DNA of 64,000 nucleotides from Miscanthus floridulus (taxonomy: Eukaryota; Streptophyta; Magnoliopsida; Poales; Poaceae), in the NCBI RefSeq assembly GCF_019320115.1, contig NC_089584.1, positions 71,145,533-71,209,532 of the forward strand, given 5' to 3'. The position numbers were made by a program, and so were the translations under genes. A model generated the notes under the pieces. That model did not search any database, was not told the DNA's origin, and saw only the letters and a list, made by a program, of their open reading frames with translations. The first letter of the stretch is position 1. The number at the start of each line of letters is the position of its first letter. Positions 47,814 through 58,377 of this stretch are shown here, piece by piece.

Positions 47814-47926
47814 CTTGTTCGCTGGGCTTATAAGCCGTATTTTTTCAGCTAACAAACAATATTTTTCTTTCACAACAAATTAGTCAATAATACTTTTAGT
47901 CATGGCTTATCAGCCTAGCAAACAGG
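47814..47926. mobile_element. Short MITE (tgttcgctgggcttataagcc family)
   Basis: The left end cttgttcgctgggcttataag and right end ggcttatcagcctagcaaac form imperfect inverted repeats around about 113 bp. It is related in its ends to the element at 48572-48690. This size and end type are common in grass gene flanks. Confidence 0.6.
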
Positions 47927-48317
47927 GCAAAATAAGTGAGCGGCAATTAGTTCTGTAGTTCTGTAGTCTGATTCGAGAATCGTAAAATACTATCAGAAGT
48001 TCTCGTCTTCGCAAATACTACCACACTGAAATAATGAACTCACATGTAGATGTTGCATTCTGTGACGCTCAACTCAGTTCGGCGCGAGGTCGGAAACTTT
48101 TGGACCGCAGCCGCAGCAGCGCTTGTGGGCCTGTGGCCGAGCATGAACAGCATGCGGCGGCTAAACTATTGACGTAGTAGCGCGGGTCTCCACGACCATC
48201 CGCTATCCCAGCTCTTGGATCGTTCGTCGAAGGAGGCCGCCGGGACTGCCAGGGATCTAAAAGCGGATCCTCCACGGGAGTTTGTATGGTTACATCTTTA
48301 TTATCTTATTTAAGTTT

Positions 48318-49100
48318 GAGGGAATTTCTTATGAGCTATTATAAAAGATTATAATTTCCTGTGAGCCACTGAAGAAGTTCGGCGGACTTCAGCGTCACTG
48401 CTCCAATTTTTTCTTACCCTCCATGCCACTACCGTCAGATTAAGCTCTGACGATGTCAAACTGTATGTGTGAAAAGTCAAAAATACCCTTAGGTCTAAAT
48501 ATATCATTAATTTTTTTAGCATCTTAACGATTTTAAATAAAAAAACCCAAAACTAAAAATTTGTAGATCTTCAGCTTGTTCGCTGGTTGGTTTCTGGGCT
48601 AATAAGTTCGGCTGGTGCTGGTTTGTTGTGAGAAAAAAATACTGTATCATGGCTGATAAGCTCTGTTGAAACCAACAAGCGAACAGGCTGCTTGTCGAGA
48701 TCTACAATTTTCATTTAAAAATTATCTTCATTTAATTCCGTAATAAAAAAATATGATTTGATATTATTAATATATCTTAGAAAAATCATATCTTTTTTGT
48801 TGTATTAAATAAAGATAACTTTTATATGAAAATTCTAGATCTCGACAAGATCTATAACTTTCTAGTTTTGAATTTTTTCATTTGAAGTCGTTAAGATACT
48901 AAAAAAATTAATGGCATATTTAGACCTAAGGATATTTTTGACTTTTCGCACCTGCAGTTTGATACCGTCGGAGCCCAATCTGACGGTAGTGGCATAGAGG
49001 GCAAAAAAATATTGGAGCAGTGACACTGAAGTCTACCGAACTTTTTCAGTGGCTCACAGGGAATTATGATCCTTTTTAATGGTTCACGAGGAATTCCCTC
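48318..49100. mobile_element. Mutator-type MITE (783 bp) with 9-bp duplication
   Basis: Inverted arms of about 230-250 bp start gagggaatt(t/c)c and share gtgagccactgaa, gtcactgctcca, ccactaccgtcagatt and aaaagtcaaaaata. Flanks are tttaagttt (48309-48317) and tttaagctt (49101-49109), 8 of 9 matching, fitting a Mutator-superfamily target duplication. No coding capacity. A second small element is nested in its centre (48572-48690). Confidence 0.85.
48572..48690. mobile_element. MITE (cagcctgttcgct family) nested in the Mutator-type MITE
   Basis: Ends cagcttgttcgctgg and its near reverse complement caagcgaacaggctg; about 119 bp. The trinucleotide ctt flanks both sides, a possible 3-bp target duplication. 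It lies at the palindromic centre (gtagatct) of the larger foldback. Confidence 0.75.
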
Positions 49101-49167
49101 TTTAAGCTTCTGTATTTAATTTCAGTATCTAGGTTGTGGGTTTATATTTCTAGTTTAGCTTGCTAGG

Positions 49168-50418
49168 TGTCGGGGACCTAATACCGGGTACCCAATGAGG
49201 TGGAACTAATAACCATCGAACGTTGATGCTTTCGGTCAGTCAAGAACGCTACTACACTTCTTGCCCGAATGACGGAAGATAGGTTCTGCCTCGCTCGACC
49301 CCTGAGGGCTAGACTCCGTCTCGCTCGACGGCTGAGGGCAGGCTCCGACTTGCCCAAACGTCTGAGGGCTGGCTCCACCTCGCCTGACGTCTCAGGGCAG
49401 GCTCCGCCTCGCCCGACGGCTGAGGGCTGGCTCCGCCTCGTCCGATGTCTGAGGGCAGGCTCTGCCTCGCCCAAACGTCTGAGGGCTGGCTCCGCCTCGT
49501 TCGACGGCTGAGGGTTGGCTTTGCCTCGCCCGACGACTGCACCCTGCTCCTTCATGATGACGAGCAGGAGATAAGACAGGACACTCAGGTCAATCACAGT
49601 ACCGAGGACCATGCCCTGCACGCCTGTAGGAAGGTACCGTCAGGATACGATGGGACGGGCACTTTAAGCCATTTCCGACCTAACAGAGCCCAAACAGTGT
49701 TGTAGACGTCGACTTTTGTCCTACAGTATTGTAGGCGTCGCCATCAGCCCTCGGGCGCGAATACTAACACAGGCATACGACAACCACTATAATCCAAGGA
49801 AGAACTCACATCATCTATAGTAACAACGTATAGTCATTTCCCCATCTACTCCTTGTAGAGTCATGGCTTGGCGCCCTGACACACCGCACCGTCCGCCGGG
49901 GGAGGATGGGACATGACCACTCGCTAAGACGAAGCCAGAGCCTGGCCCTATTAGGATCAATGAAACATGTTATCCCTGGCGTGGTCTACCATATTAGCAG
50001 GGCAGGCTCAAGGGAAAAGGAAGACCCGGCACCCTCGAAGGACCTTCTCTACCTTTGGTTCTTTCCTCTTTCTCCCATTTGTAACCCCTGCTCCCCCCTT
50101 GGTCTTTAAAAGGGAGGGCAGGACGCCTCACTACCACTAGAGGGATAGATCGATTACACACAACACACAGCCAAGCAACAACTGAGCTCTTAGCGTCCTT
50201 TTGACCTTTTCATCAGAGACTTGGGACATGTTCCTCTCTCGACCATTTGTACCCCCTACTACGAACCTTTTTCGGTACTAATAACACGAGCAGCAACAAA
50301 CTGGACGTAGGGACATTCTACCCAAACCAGTATAAACCTTGTGTCCTTTAGTACACTATTCGAGCCTAACACACAACAATATAAATTTACTAGTTAGTGT
50401 TTGTTCGAAACACTGACA
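49168..50418 (+). repeat. 5' LTR of the Tat-type element
   Basis: Begins TGTCGGGGACC, ends cactgaca just before the primer-site region. Contains an array of about 30-bp repeats (49286-49548) and an A/T-rich core-promoter-like tttaaaagg at 50105-50113. Open frames across the repeat array are artefacts of its 29-30-bp periodicity. Confidence 0.8.
49286..49548. repeat. Tandem array, 29-30-bp unit, about 8 copies
   Basis: Unit of the form gcctcgcccgacggctgagggctggctcc with variation (gacgtctgagggcagg, aaacgtctgagggctgg). It lies in the upstream part of the LTR and is rich in CG and CHG sites. Confidence 0.9.
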
Positions 50419-50440
50419 GTTGGCGTGCTAGGTAGGGGCC
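50419..50440 (+). promoter_or_regulatory. Primer-binding-site region of the Tat-type element
   Basis: gttggcgtgctaggtagggg directly after the LTR end; the family normally reads ttggcgcgctaggtaggggg. Confidence 0.7.
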
Positions 50441-50811
50441 TTTGCGCATTCCAAATCAAGCCTCGGATGGCTAGCCACGCAATTAGCTATGTCTCGGGTG
50501 CACACGTGCGTTTCGGTGACCTGGACTTCATCGTCATGGTGGGAGGAGAGTTGACGTTGGCCCACGTAGCCATCCAATCTCTCCCCTCCATCAGCTTCAA
50601 CTACGGGGGGCTTGAGCGCCAGCCCGGTGTCTCCCTTGGACCCCAGCCATCCAGCGAGGACCCGCACCGCCTCACCCCCTCTCTTGAACACTCTGCACGG
50701 AGCGCCCCGACGACACTTCTGTTTGGTCTCCACAATGCTGCGGCGACCGTTAGCCACCTTGTGGCACAGCGCAGATCCCGTCCCCCGCGAACAACAAGTT
50801 CGTGGGGATGA

Positions 50812-52310
50812 TCGAAAGTGTCACGGAATCCCTCCACGGCCTCCTCGCGGAGGGGCCGGGGTCAGACTCTGGCTCTGACTCTAGCAGGGGGAGCCATCAC
50901 CCCTCTCAGGAATGTTTCATGGCGGATACCCCCAAGGGACACGTCGAAAGTGTCTCCGCAGTGGTGGCTACCCCGGTAGGCAACCTCGGTGGCGAAACTG
51001 AAGGAGAGACAGCGGCCCCACCTCGCATAGGGGTGGAGCAGCTGAGAGCCTGAAAGCGAGAGATCGAAGAAGCCGTACAACAGCTTGTGCAGGAATACAC
51101 AGAGGTCGATCAAGAGATCGAACGCCGCGGAGACGGTGGGCGCGCACGAGCCGTGGCCCGTGACATGAACCGAAGGATCATCATCGACGATGAAACCCTT
51201 CCATACTTTGTTCGGACAAGCCAGAACATCGTCGTTGCAACGGCCTTGCTCCATGGCCTTCTAGAGGCCACAACGCTCGAGGATCGTCGGGCCCATCACA
51301 AAATTCACACGTTGCTTGAGCGTGCGGCGGCGCAACAGGCAGAGAGCTCATTGTCTCGGCGACGCGAGCTCGACACCAGCCAACGCACGCCCTCGGTGCA
51401 TCCTACCAGGGACGCATCAGTCCACCAGGCACCACAAGGCGGCAGGCAGTGTGCTGTGGCCTAGATACATCAGTGTCTCAGCTGTAACCGCGATGCACGT
51501 AGCACCCTCGATGAACACAGATGTACCTACATCAACCCAAGAGAAGGAGCCTACCGCAGCTATCATCCTTGTTGCGGCGGACGCTATGACAGCGGCGAGG
51601 ACCGGAGCCCAAGCCCTAGCCTACTAGGCCTTCGGCCGGCACATCCTCAATGCTACTTTCCCACCAAGGTGTCGACCACCTACCAATATCCCTAAGTACT
51701 CTAGGGAGACAAACCCTAGACTTTGGCTGGAAGACTATCGGCTTGCCTATCAAGCCGGTGGTGCAGATAATGATGACTTCATTATCCGTAACCTTCCACT
51801 ATTCTTGGCCAATTCGGCACGAGCGTGGTTGGAGCACCTACCGTCCAACGCAATCTAGAGTTGGACGGATTTGAAGGAGATCATTGTGGGAAACTTCCAG
51901 GGCACATACAAGTGCCCTAGGAACCCATGGGACCTCAAGAACTACCATTAGAAGGCCGGTGAGACCCTCCATGGGTACATCCAGCGCTTCTCCCGATAGT
52001 GCAACGGGCTCCCTAATGTCACCGACGCCGACATGATAGGAGCCTTCCTATCTAGGAGGACTTGTGAGTCTTTGGTTCATAAGCTAGGATGCAAGGGCCC
52101 ACGAACCACCAAGGAACTCCTGGACATCACCACCAGCCGCGCCTTAGGAGAAGAGGCGGTCAGAGTGATCTTCGATCGCCTCGAGGGCAAGGCAAGGTGG
52201 GACGAGGGTGCAGGCGAAGGCACCTCCAATCATTCCGCCAAAAGGAAGAATAAGAAGCAACGGTGCGAGGAATCGCTCATGGCCGCTACTAACCGCAAGG
52301 GTGGCTAGAA
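50812..52310 (+). pseudogene. Gag of the Tat-type element, frameshifted
   Basis: N-terminal text rich in charged residues (RRIIIDDETLPYFVRTSQNI, LLHGLLEATTLEDRRAHHKI), then the gag core near 51680-52310: LWLEDYRLAYQAGGADNDDF, FIIRNLPLFLANSARAWLEH, WTDLKEIIVGNFQGTY, ETLHGYIQRFSR and VTDADMIGAFLSRRTCESLV with GPRTTKELLDIT. At least one frame change and TAG stops (for example after NAI and NYH). The exact start is uncertain: a preceding open stretch from 50467 (MASHAISYVSG) may belong to it. Confidence 0.75.
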
Positions 52311-52415
52311 GCCCATAGAGGGAACTCCGAACCACTTCAAAAAATTACTTGAGGGGCCATGCCCGAACCATGCCTTTCCTATTAAGCATCTACTCAAGGA
52401 CTACAGCCTCATGCG

Positions 52416-53170
52416 ATGGTTCTTGTCCAGAGGCTCCAACAAAGGGGAGCAAGAGAAAGACCCTCCCCCACTATGGATGACGCCAAGGAGAAGGATGACG
52501 ACTTTCCAATGCCGGATGGCTGCCTTATGATCTTTGAAGGATCAGCGGCCTATGACTCCAAACGCCGTCAGAAGGTCACGCGCCACAAAGTCTACATGGT
52601 CCAACCGGCCACACCTCCCTTCCTCCAATGGTCTGAGTCTACCATAACCTTTGATCAGACCGACCATCCGGATGCCGTCCCATACTCAGGGAGATATCCG
52701 CTTGTGGTCGACCCAATCGTCGGCCCAAAGTGACTCACCAAAGTACTGATGGATGGAGGCAGCGGCCTCAACATCATGTACGCCAAGACGCTCGATGAGA
52801 TGGGCGTCGACCAGACGCACCTCCGCCCAACCCGAGCACCTTTCCATGGCATCATGCCCGAGAAGTAGGCCATGCCACTCGGGCAGATCGATCTCCCCGT
52901 TACCTTTGGGGATCAGTTCAATTATAGGATTGAGACCCTCACCTTCGAGGTGGTTGGGTTCCCTGGAACTTTCCACACCATCCTAGGATGTTCATGCTAC
53001 GCAAAGTTCATGGTCGTCCCCAACTACACATACCTCAAGCTGAAGATGTCGGGGCCCCATGGGGTGATCACCATCGGCACCTCCTTCCAGCGCGCCTATG
53101 AGTGCGAGGTCGAGTGTTGTGGTCATGCCACAACAATCATTGCCTCCGGGAACTCATCGCCCTTAGGGAG
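52416..53170 (+). pseudogene. Aspartic protease region of the Tat-type element
   Basis: CLMIFEGSAAYDSKRRQK and RYPLVVDPIVGPK precede the active-site loop VLMDGGSGLNIMYA (Asp in DGGS) near 52748. PLGQIDLPVTFGDQFNY and FHTILGCSCYAKFMVVPNYT follow, with the ILG(R/C) segment of retropepsins. Stops: TGA at 52732-52734 and TAG near 52867. A frameshift lies near 53150, after which the text continues in the pol frame (KEVLIDPSSSEGKM). Confidence 0.8.
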
Positions 53171-53319
53171 GGGGTAGCCGAAGAAGCGCCTGACGCTAAG
53201 AAGTCGACTGGGTCGTTTGAGTCGGCAGAGGGCTCCAAGGAGGTCCTCATAGATCCTAGCAGCTCTGAGGGTAAAATGGTACACATTGGTACCACGCTTT
53301 CCTTCGAATAGGAAAGCAC

Positions 53320-54230
53320 GCTCATCGACTTCCTTCATGGCAACAAAGACATCTTTGCGTGGAAACCCTCGGATATGCTAGGCATTCCAAGGGAGGTTGC
53401 CGAGCACACCTTGAAGATCTATCTAGGCTCTAGACCAGTGAAGCAATGCCTGCGTCGCTTAGACAAGGAGAAATGCAGGGCCATCGGTGAGGATATAGCC
53501 AAACTTTCGGTGGCCAGGTTCATTAAGGAAGTGTACCACATAGAGTGGTTAGCTAATCCCGTTCTTGTACGGAAGAAGAGTGAGAAATGGAGGATGTGTG
53601 TTGACTATACGGGTCTCAACAAGGTGTGCCCAAAAGATCCATTCCCATTACTGTGCATAGACCAAATAGTTGACTCTACCTCGGGGTGCGAAACCCTCTG
53701 CTTCCTTGATGCGTACTCCGGCTACCATCAAATCGCAATGAAAGAGTCCGACCAGCTCGCGACATCTTTCATCACCCCCTTTGGATTGTTCTGCTACATC
53801 TCGATGCCATTCGGTCTAAAGAACATTGGGGCTACATACCAGTGCTGTATGCTCAAATGCTTCGGGGACCTCATTGGGCGGACCGTTGAGGCCTACGTTG
53901 ACAACATTGTGATTAAGTCCAAACAGGCCGACCACCTTGATGTCGATCTTGAGCAAACCTTTGCAAAACTCTAAGCGAATGGCATCAAACTCAATCCTAA
54001 GAAATGTGTTTTTAGGGTCCCAAGGGGCATGCTACTCGGCTTCATCGTCTCCGAGCGTGGCATCGAAGCCAACCCAAAGAAGATTTTAGCCATCACAAGG
54101 ATGAGCCCGATTCAGAACATAAAGGGGATTCAGCGAATCATAGGGTGCCTCTCTGCCCTCAGCCGATTCATCTCGTGCCTCGGCGAACAAGGTCTCCCCC
54201 TTTATCAACTCTTATAGAAAGTCGACCACT
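53320..54230 (+). pseudogene. Reverse transcriptase of the Tat-type element
   Basis: DIFAWKPSDMLGIPREVAEH and WLANPVLVRKKSEKWRMCVDY (fingers), LNKVCPKDPFPL, FLDAYSGYHQIAM (first catalytic Asp), TSFITPFGLFCYISMPFGLK, then AYVDNIVIKSKQ near 53891. The usual YxDD box reads YVDN, losing the second catalytic Asp by a single G-to-A change. FRVPRGMLLGFIVSERGIEA and LSALSRFIS follow in the thumb/connection. Stops at about 53309 (TAG), 53972 (TAA) and 54215 (TAG). The frame is otherwise continuous with the integrase. Confidence 0.9.
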
Positions 54231-54690
54231 TCGAGTGGACATCCGAGGCCTAGGAGGCACTTGACATGGTCAAACTACTTCTGACAAGGCCCCTGATCTT
54301 GGTTCCTCTGGCCGATGGGGAATCCCTCCTACTATACATAGTGGCCACCACGCAAATGATCAGCGTCGCCCTAGTAGTAGAGTGGGAGGAAGAGGGGCAC
54401 GCCCTCAAAGTACAGCTCCCTATGTACTTCATCAGCGAGGTACTATCCGACTCCAAGACCCACTACTCTCAAATCTAGAAGCTCCTGTATGCCATCCTCA
54501 TCACCAAGAGGAAGCTACGCCACTACTTCGAATCACACACTGTGATGGTTGTGACATTGTTCCCCCTCGGCGAGGTCATCCAGAGCCAGGATGCCACGGG
54601 AAGAACCACAAAGTGGGCACTCGAGTTGATGGATCAAGGCATCACGTATGCCTCCCGAACAGCGATCAAGTCCCAGGTGTTGGCTGACTT
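54231..54690 (+). pseudogene. RNase H of the Tat-type reverse transcriptase
   Basis: FEWTSEA.EALDMVKLLLTRP, VPLADGESLLLYIVATTQMI, VQLPMYFISEVLSDSKTHYS and LLYAILITKRKLRHYFESHT match the RT-linked RNase H-like domain of gypsy elements. TAG stops at about 54251 and 54476. Confidence 0.8.
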
Positions 54691-54719
54691 CATTGCAAAA
54701 TGGACCGAGGTCCAAACAC

Positions 54720-55180
54720 CACCAGAGGTCATTGATCAAGAGTATTGGACGATGTACTTCGACAGGTCACTGATGAAGAAGGGCACCGGCGTGGGGCTGG
54801 TCTTCATATCACCCCTTAGGGTCAACATGAGGTACAAGGTTCATCTCCATTTCCCCTCATCAAATAATGTGGCTGAGTATGAAGCGCTCATCAACGGCCT
54901 ATGAATCACCATCGAGTTGGGCATCCGATGCCTTGACATCCGGGGTGACTCCTAGCTGGTCGTCAACCAAGTCATGAAGGAGTCGAGTTGCCACGATGCC
55001 AAGATGGTTGCATACTACCAAGAGGTCCGATGGCTGGAGGACAAATTCGATGGCCTCGAACTCAATCACATCCCAAGGCGCCTCAACGAAGCGGCCAATG
55101 CACTTACAAAAGCAGCATCCGATCGAGAGCCGGTGCCAATGGGTGTCTTCACTAGCGACCAACATAGGCCCTCGGTATGC
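54720..55180 (+). pseudogene. Second (archaeal-type) RNase H of the Tat-type element
   Basis: YWTMYFDRSLMKKGTGVGLV, NNVAEYEALINGL, then after a TGA IELGIRCLDIRGDS, VVNQVMKESSCHD and HIPRRLNEAANALTKAA. The order Asp (YFD), Glu (AEYEAL), Asp (IRGDS) and late Asn-Ala-Asp-like segment fits the extra RNase H that marks the Tat lineage. The FDGS motif reads FDRS here. Confidence 0.8.
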
Positions 55181-55289
55181 TATGAAGGGTCAAAACAGGC
55201 CGACGACGGTCCATCCGATCTAGCCCCGGGGGCTAACCAACCAACGGCTCCGTCTGGCCCTGAGGTCATAGAGCTCGAAGAGGATCCAA

Positions 55290-56551
55290 CAATAGAGCCT
55301 AATCCTCTAGATGACTGGAGAACACTCTACCTCAACTACCTCCTCCGTGACATGTTGCCAATGGATAAGACGGAAGCTCGATGGCTCACACGTCATGCTA
55401 TGTCCTTCATTCTTGTAGAGGGCGAACTCTACAAATGAAGCCACACCAGGATCCTACAACTCTGTATCCCCATTGAACAGGGGAAGCTTCTGCTGAGCGA
55501 TATCCATGGTGGGGTCTGCGGTCACCACGCCACGCCTAGAACCTTGGTTGGGAACGCATTCCGATAGGGCTTCTATAGGCCCACTGCAGTAGCCGACGCC
55601 GAGCAGATCGTACGCACCTATGAAGGGTGCTAGTACTATGCTTAGCAAACTCACCTCCCTGCCCAGGCACTCCAGATGATCCCCATCATGTGGCCCTTTA
55701 TGGTCTGGGGGCTCGATCTGGTTGGGCCCCTAATGAAGGCGCCTAGGGGCTACACCCACTTGCTTGTCACCATAGACAAATTCACAAAATGGATCGAAGC
55801 TCGGTTGATCTCCGTGATCAAGTTCGAGCAAGCCAAGATGTTCTTCCTCGACATCATCCATCGTTTTGGAGTACCAAACTCCATCATCATGGACAACAGC
55901 ACATAGTTCACCGGTAAGAAATTCCTTCGATTCTACGATGAACAACACATCCGGGTCGATTGGGCCACCGTTGCGCACCCCCAAATGAACGGGCAGGTCG
56001 AGCGTGCAAATGGCATGCTCCTATAGGGTCTCAAACCTAGGATCTTCAACCGGTTGAACAAATTTAGCGCACGCTGGGTCATTGAGTTCCCTACGATGCT
56101 CTAGAGCCTAAGGACAACTCCCAGCTAGGCCACCGGCTACACGCCTTTCTTCATGGTCTATGGTTCTGAGGCCATCCTCCCAACCGACCTCGACTATGGA
56201 GCACCAAGAATTAGAGCATATGACGAACAAGGAGCCAAGGCATCCCACGAAGACACCATGGACCAGCTAGATGAAGCTCACGACATCACCCTCCTCTGTT
56301 CGGCCAAGTACCAGCAGGCGCTGCGATGGTACCACAGCCGACGGGTGTAGGACCGAGCCTTCAACGTCGGGGACCTGGTTCTCCGCCTCGTGTAGAGCAA
56401 CAAGGACTGTCACAAGCTCTCCCCGCCCTAGGAGGGGCCATACGTCATCGTGGAAGTACTTCGACCAGGCACCTACAAGTTGAAAACCATCGACGGCGAG
56501 GTCTTCACCAATGCCTGGAACATTGAGCAGCTACGACATTTTTACCCTTAA
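55290..56551 (+). pseudogene. Integrase of the Tat-type element
   Basis: Zinc-binding part: DIHGGVCGHHATPRTL with a later EGC..YYA (the HHCC finger). Core: PFMVWGLDLVGPL (first Asp), RFGVPNSIIMDNST (second Asp), VAHPQMNGQVERANG (Glu near 56000). Late region: TPFFMVYGSEAILPTDLDYG and the C-terminal FNVGDLVLR with PYVIVEVLRPGTYKL, ending NIEQLRHFYP then TAA (56549-56551). About ten TAG codons interrupt it. Confidence 0.9.
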
Positions 56552-57056
56552 ATAAACGCATACTTTTTCTTATCAGTTTTTGTCTTCAAAAATCCCTGAT
56601 CTTTAGTGACATCTGACCCCTGCAAAGTGTGAGGGGTCGGACCTCACTCGGGGGCTGATATAAGTACGTTTATCTTACAAACACTCTCGGTGTTATCTTG
56701 CAAACATTCTATGTGTTTTCCCTCTTTTCTCATGGTAAGTCCTAAATGCTAGAATTTTGGGAACAAAATCTGAGTACAACTGGTAGGACTGTAGGAAACC
56801 CACGCCCTAGCGGCTATGTCCTCCTTGCTCACTAGCGTGATCAGAATTGATTCGCTCGCACTCCAAGTTTTTTGCGCCCTTAACTATGGGAAGGGTCGGA
56901 AGGCACTAAAACCTCTTTTACAAAAAGAGGGAGAAGAGCTAAAAAGTTGTTTGCTATAACGAAATTTAAGAACTTGTTCATTTTTGCACAAATTCATCAC
57001 TTACAAAGTGATTCCATCACAAAAAGGACTGATGTATTCATAAATACAAAAGACTA

Positions 57057-57650
57057 TTCACACGGGGGCTTCCCCATGACTTTTCGATTACAGTTTCTGA
57101 CTAGTTCTACTATAAGCACTACTACGATCGCCGCGCCATGCTCTGCATCGGTGATGTCCTACCACTCCATGAGATCCTTGAGGGAGCCGTTGTCTGCAAT
57201 GTCGAGCACCACACCGGTGACTATGGTGCCTTTGCCAGGGCGTCTAGGGACTACGCCATCGTGATCAGCCGCAACCCTAACAACGGCACCTGGACGGGGG
57301 GCACTCCCCGCCGAAGAAAGGCCGCCATGGCTGATGGACGTCTCTGACATCTCATCAAGCTTCATGAACTGGCCGATCTGAGCAGCTGCAAGGGCGCCAC
57401 CCCCTATCAACGTAGTCCTGGGTAGCTTCCCCACCAACAAGGCTCGCTCGGAGAAGATTCGCTAGAAGAAGTCCCTGTATGGCTTCATTCCGACGAAGGC
57501 CTCGCAGACGACAACAAAGCCGACGACACTCAGCACCCTCTAGTGTGCCTCCTCCTTCGGTAGCAGTGACCTCTTCTCGGCGAAGGTGGCTAGCACCATC
57601 TCATCTATGTTGGATGTCCTCTAGCTCGACATCGCACTTCGGATTCACAA
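57057..57650 (-). pseudogene. Antisense ORF in the Tat-type 3' region
   Basis: On the minus strand, text such as NIDEMVLATFAEKRSLLPKE, VGFVVVCEAFVGMKPYRDFF and SERALLVGKLPRTTLIGGGA resembles the antisense-coded protein found downstream of integrase in many grass Tat elements (related to the gypsy-type transposon domain family). Stops and a weak C-terminal end (NCNRKVMGKPPCE, then TAG) show decay. Function in the family is unknown. Confidence 0.5.
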
Positions 57651-58372
57651 ACAGATCTACGAGTTCTCCTCTCCCTTGCATTACCCTCTCTCACTTAGAA
57701 ACTGCCATGACATACGAACATGCTCGGTGAAAAGGAAGAAGGAGGAGAAGCGGCAGCTCAGGAATAGGCAGAGGAATGGGACGAGAACTCCTCTCCCCCT
57801 ATTTAAGGAAGAGGCACAACAGCTGAGGAAATGCGAAAGGTTGGGGCAAAAAACTCTCCCTTCCCCTATTCAATGCAGATGGGAAATCGATGCTGACAGA
57901 AATCTGAGGGGATGCGCTTGGACTGACGGGACACACTCTGGTCAACAAGACATTGCCTGGGCATGGCCCACCACTACCGCACATCGAGCATGAGAATTAG
58001 GGCACACCCGCATGTAGGCGACTCTTCGCTTCCCCAGGCAGGACCATGGAACGACCCCGCGATGGAACCTCCATTAAGGAGGGGGCCAACGGGCCTCCTG
58101 AGTCAATTGGACGGCCCAGGTAAAACGACGAATGAACGGCCACCAAAAGATAAGCACCTCTGTTTATTTACTTTGCGTGTTAATCTCTTTACCGAGCCTC
58201 CAACCCAGCAACGGTAGGGGCACGAACATGGCTCGGGGGCTGCCGAGAGTGTCTACATGTCTAGACATCCTCTTTGCCCGACCCATCCTTACATTAAAAA
58301 CTAGAGACACGGTGTGCGGGTGTAAAACTTTGAGTAAAACTGGATGAACCGTTAGACCCTATGCCCCGGCGG

Positions 58373-58377
58373 CTATG
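58373..58377. repeat. Left target-site duplication CTATG
   Basis: Repeated exactly at 61977-61981 on the other side of the solo LTR. Confidence 0.9.

Larger units (their letters stand above)
56552..58377. repeat. 3' non-coding region of the Tat-type element, unit A
   Basis: Starts after the integrase stop. The signature 'ggtcggacctcactcgggggctgata' (56635-56660) and the text near 56790-56930 recur in altered form at 58200-58377 plus 61977 onwards, and again at 63440-63780, so the 3' region is a set of related units. Part of it codes on the minus strand (next entry). Confidence 0.6.

Noticed and set aside
49269..49621. Repetitive proteins on both strands across the LTR array
   Set aside because: The 29-30-bp array is open in several frames by periodicity; it lies in an LTR promoter region.
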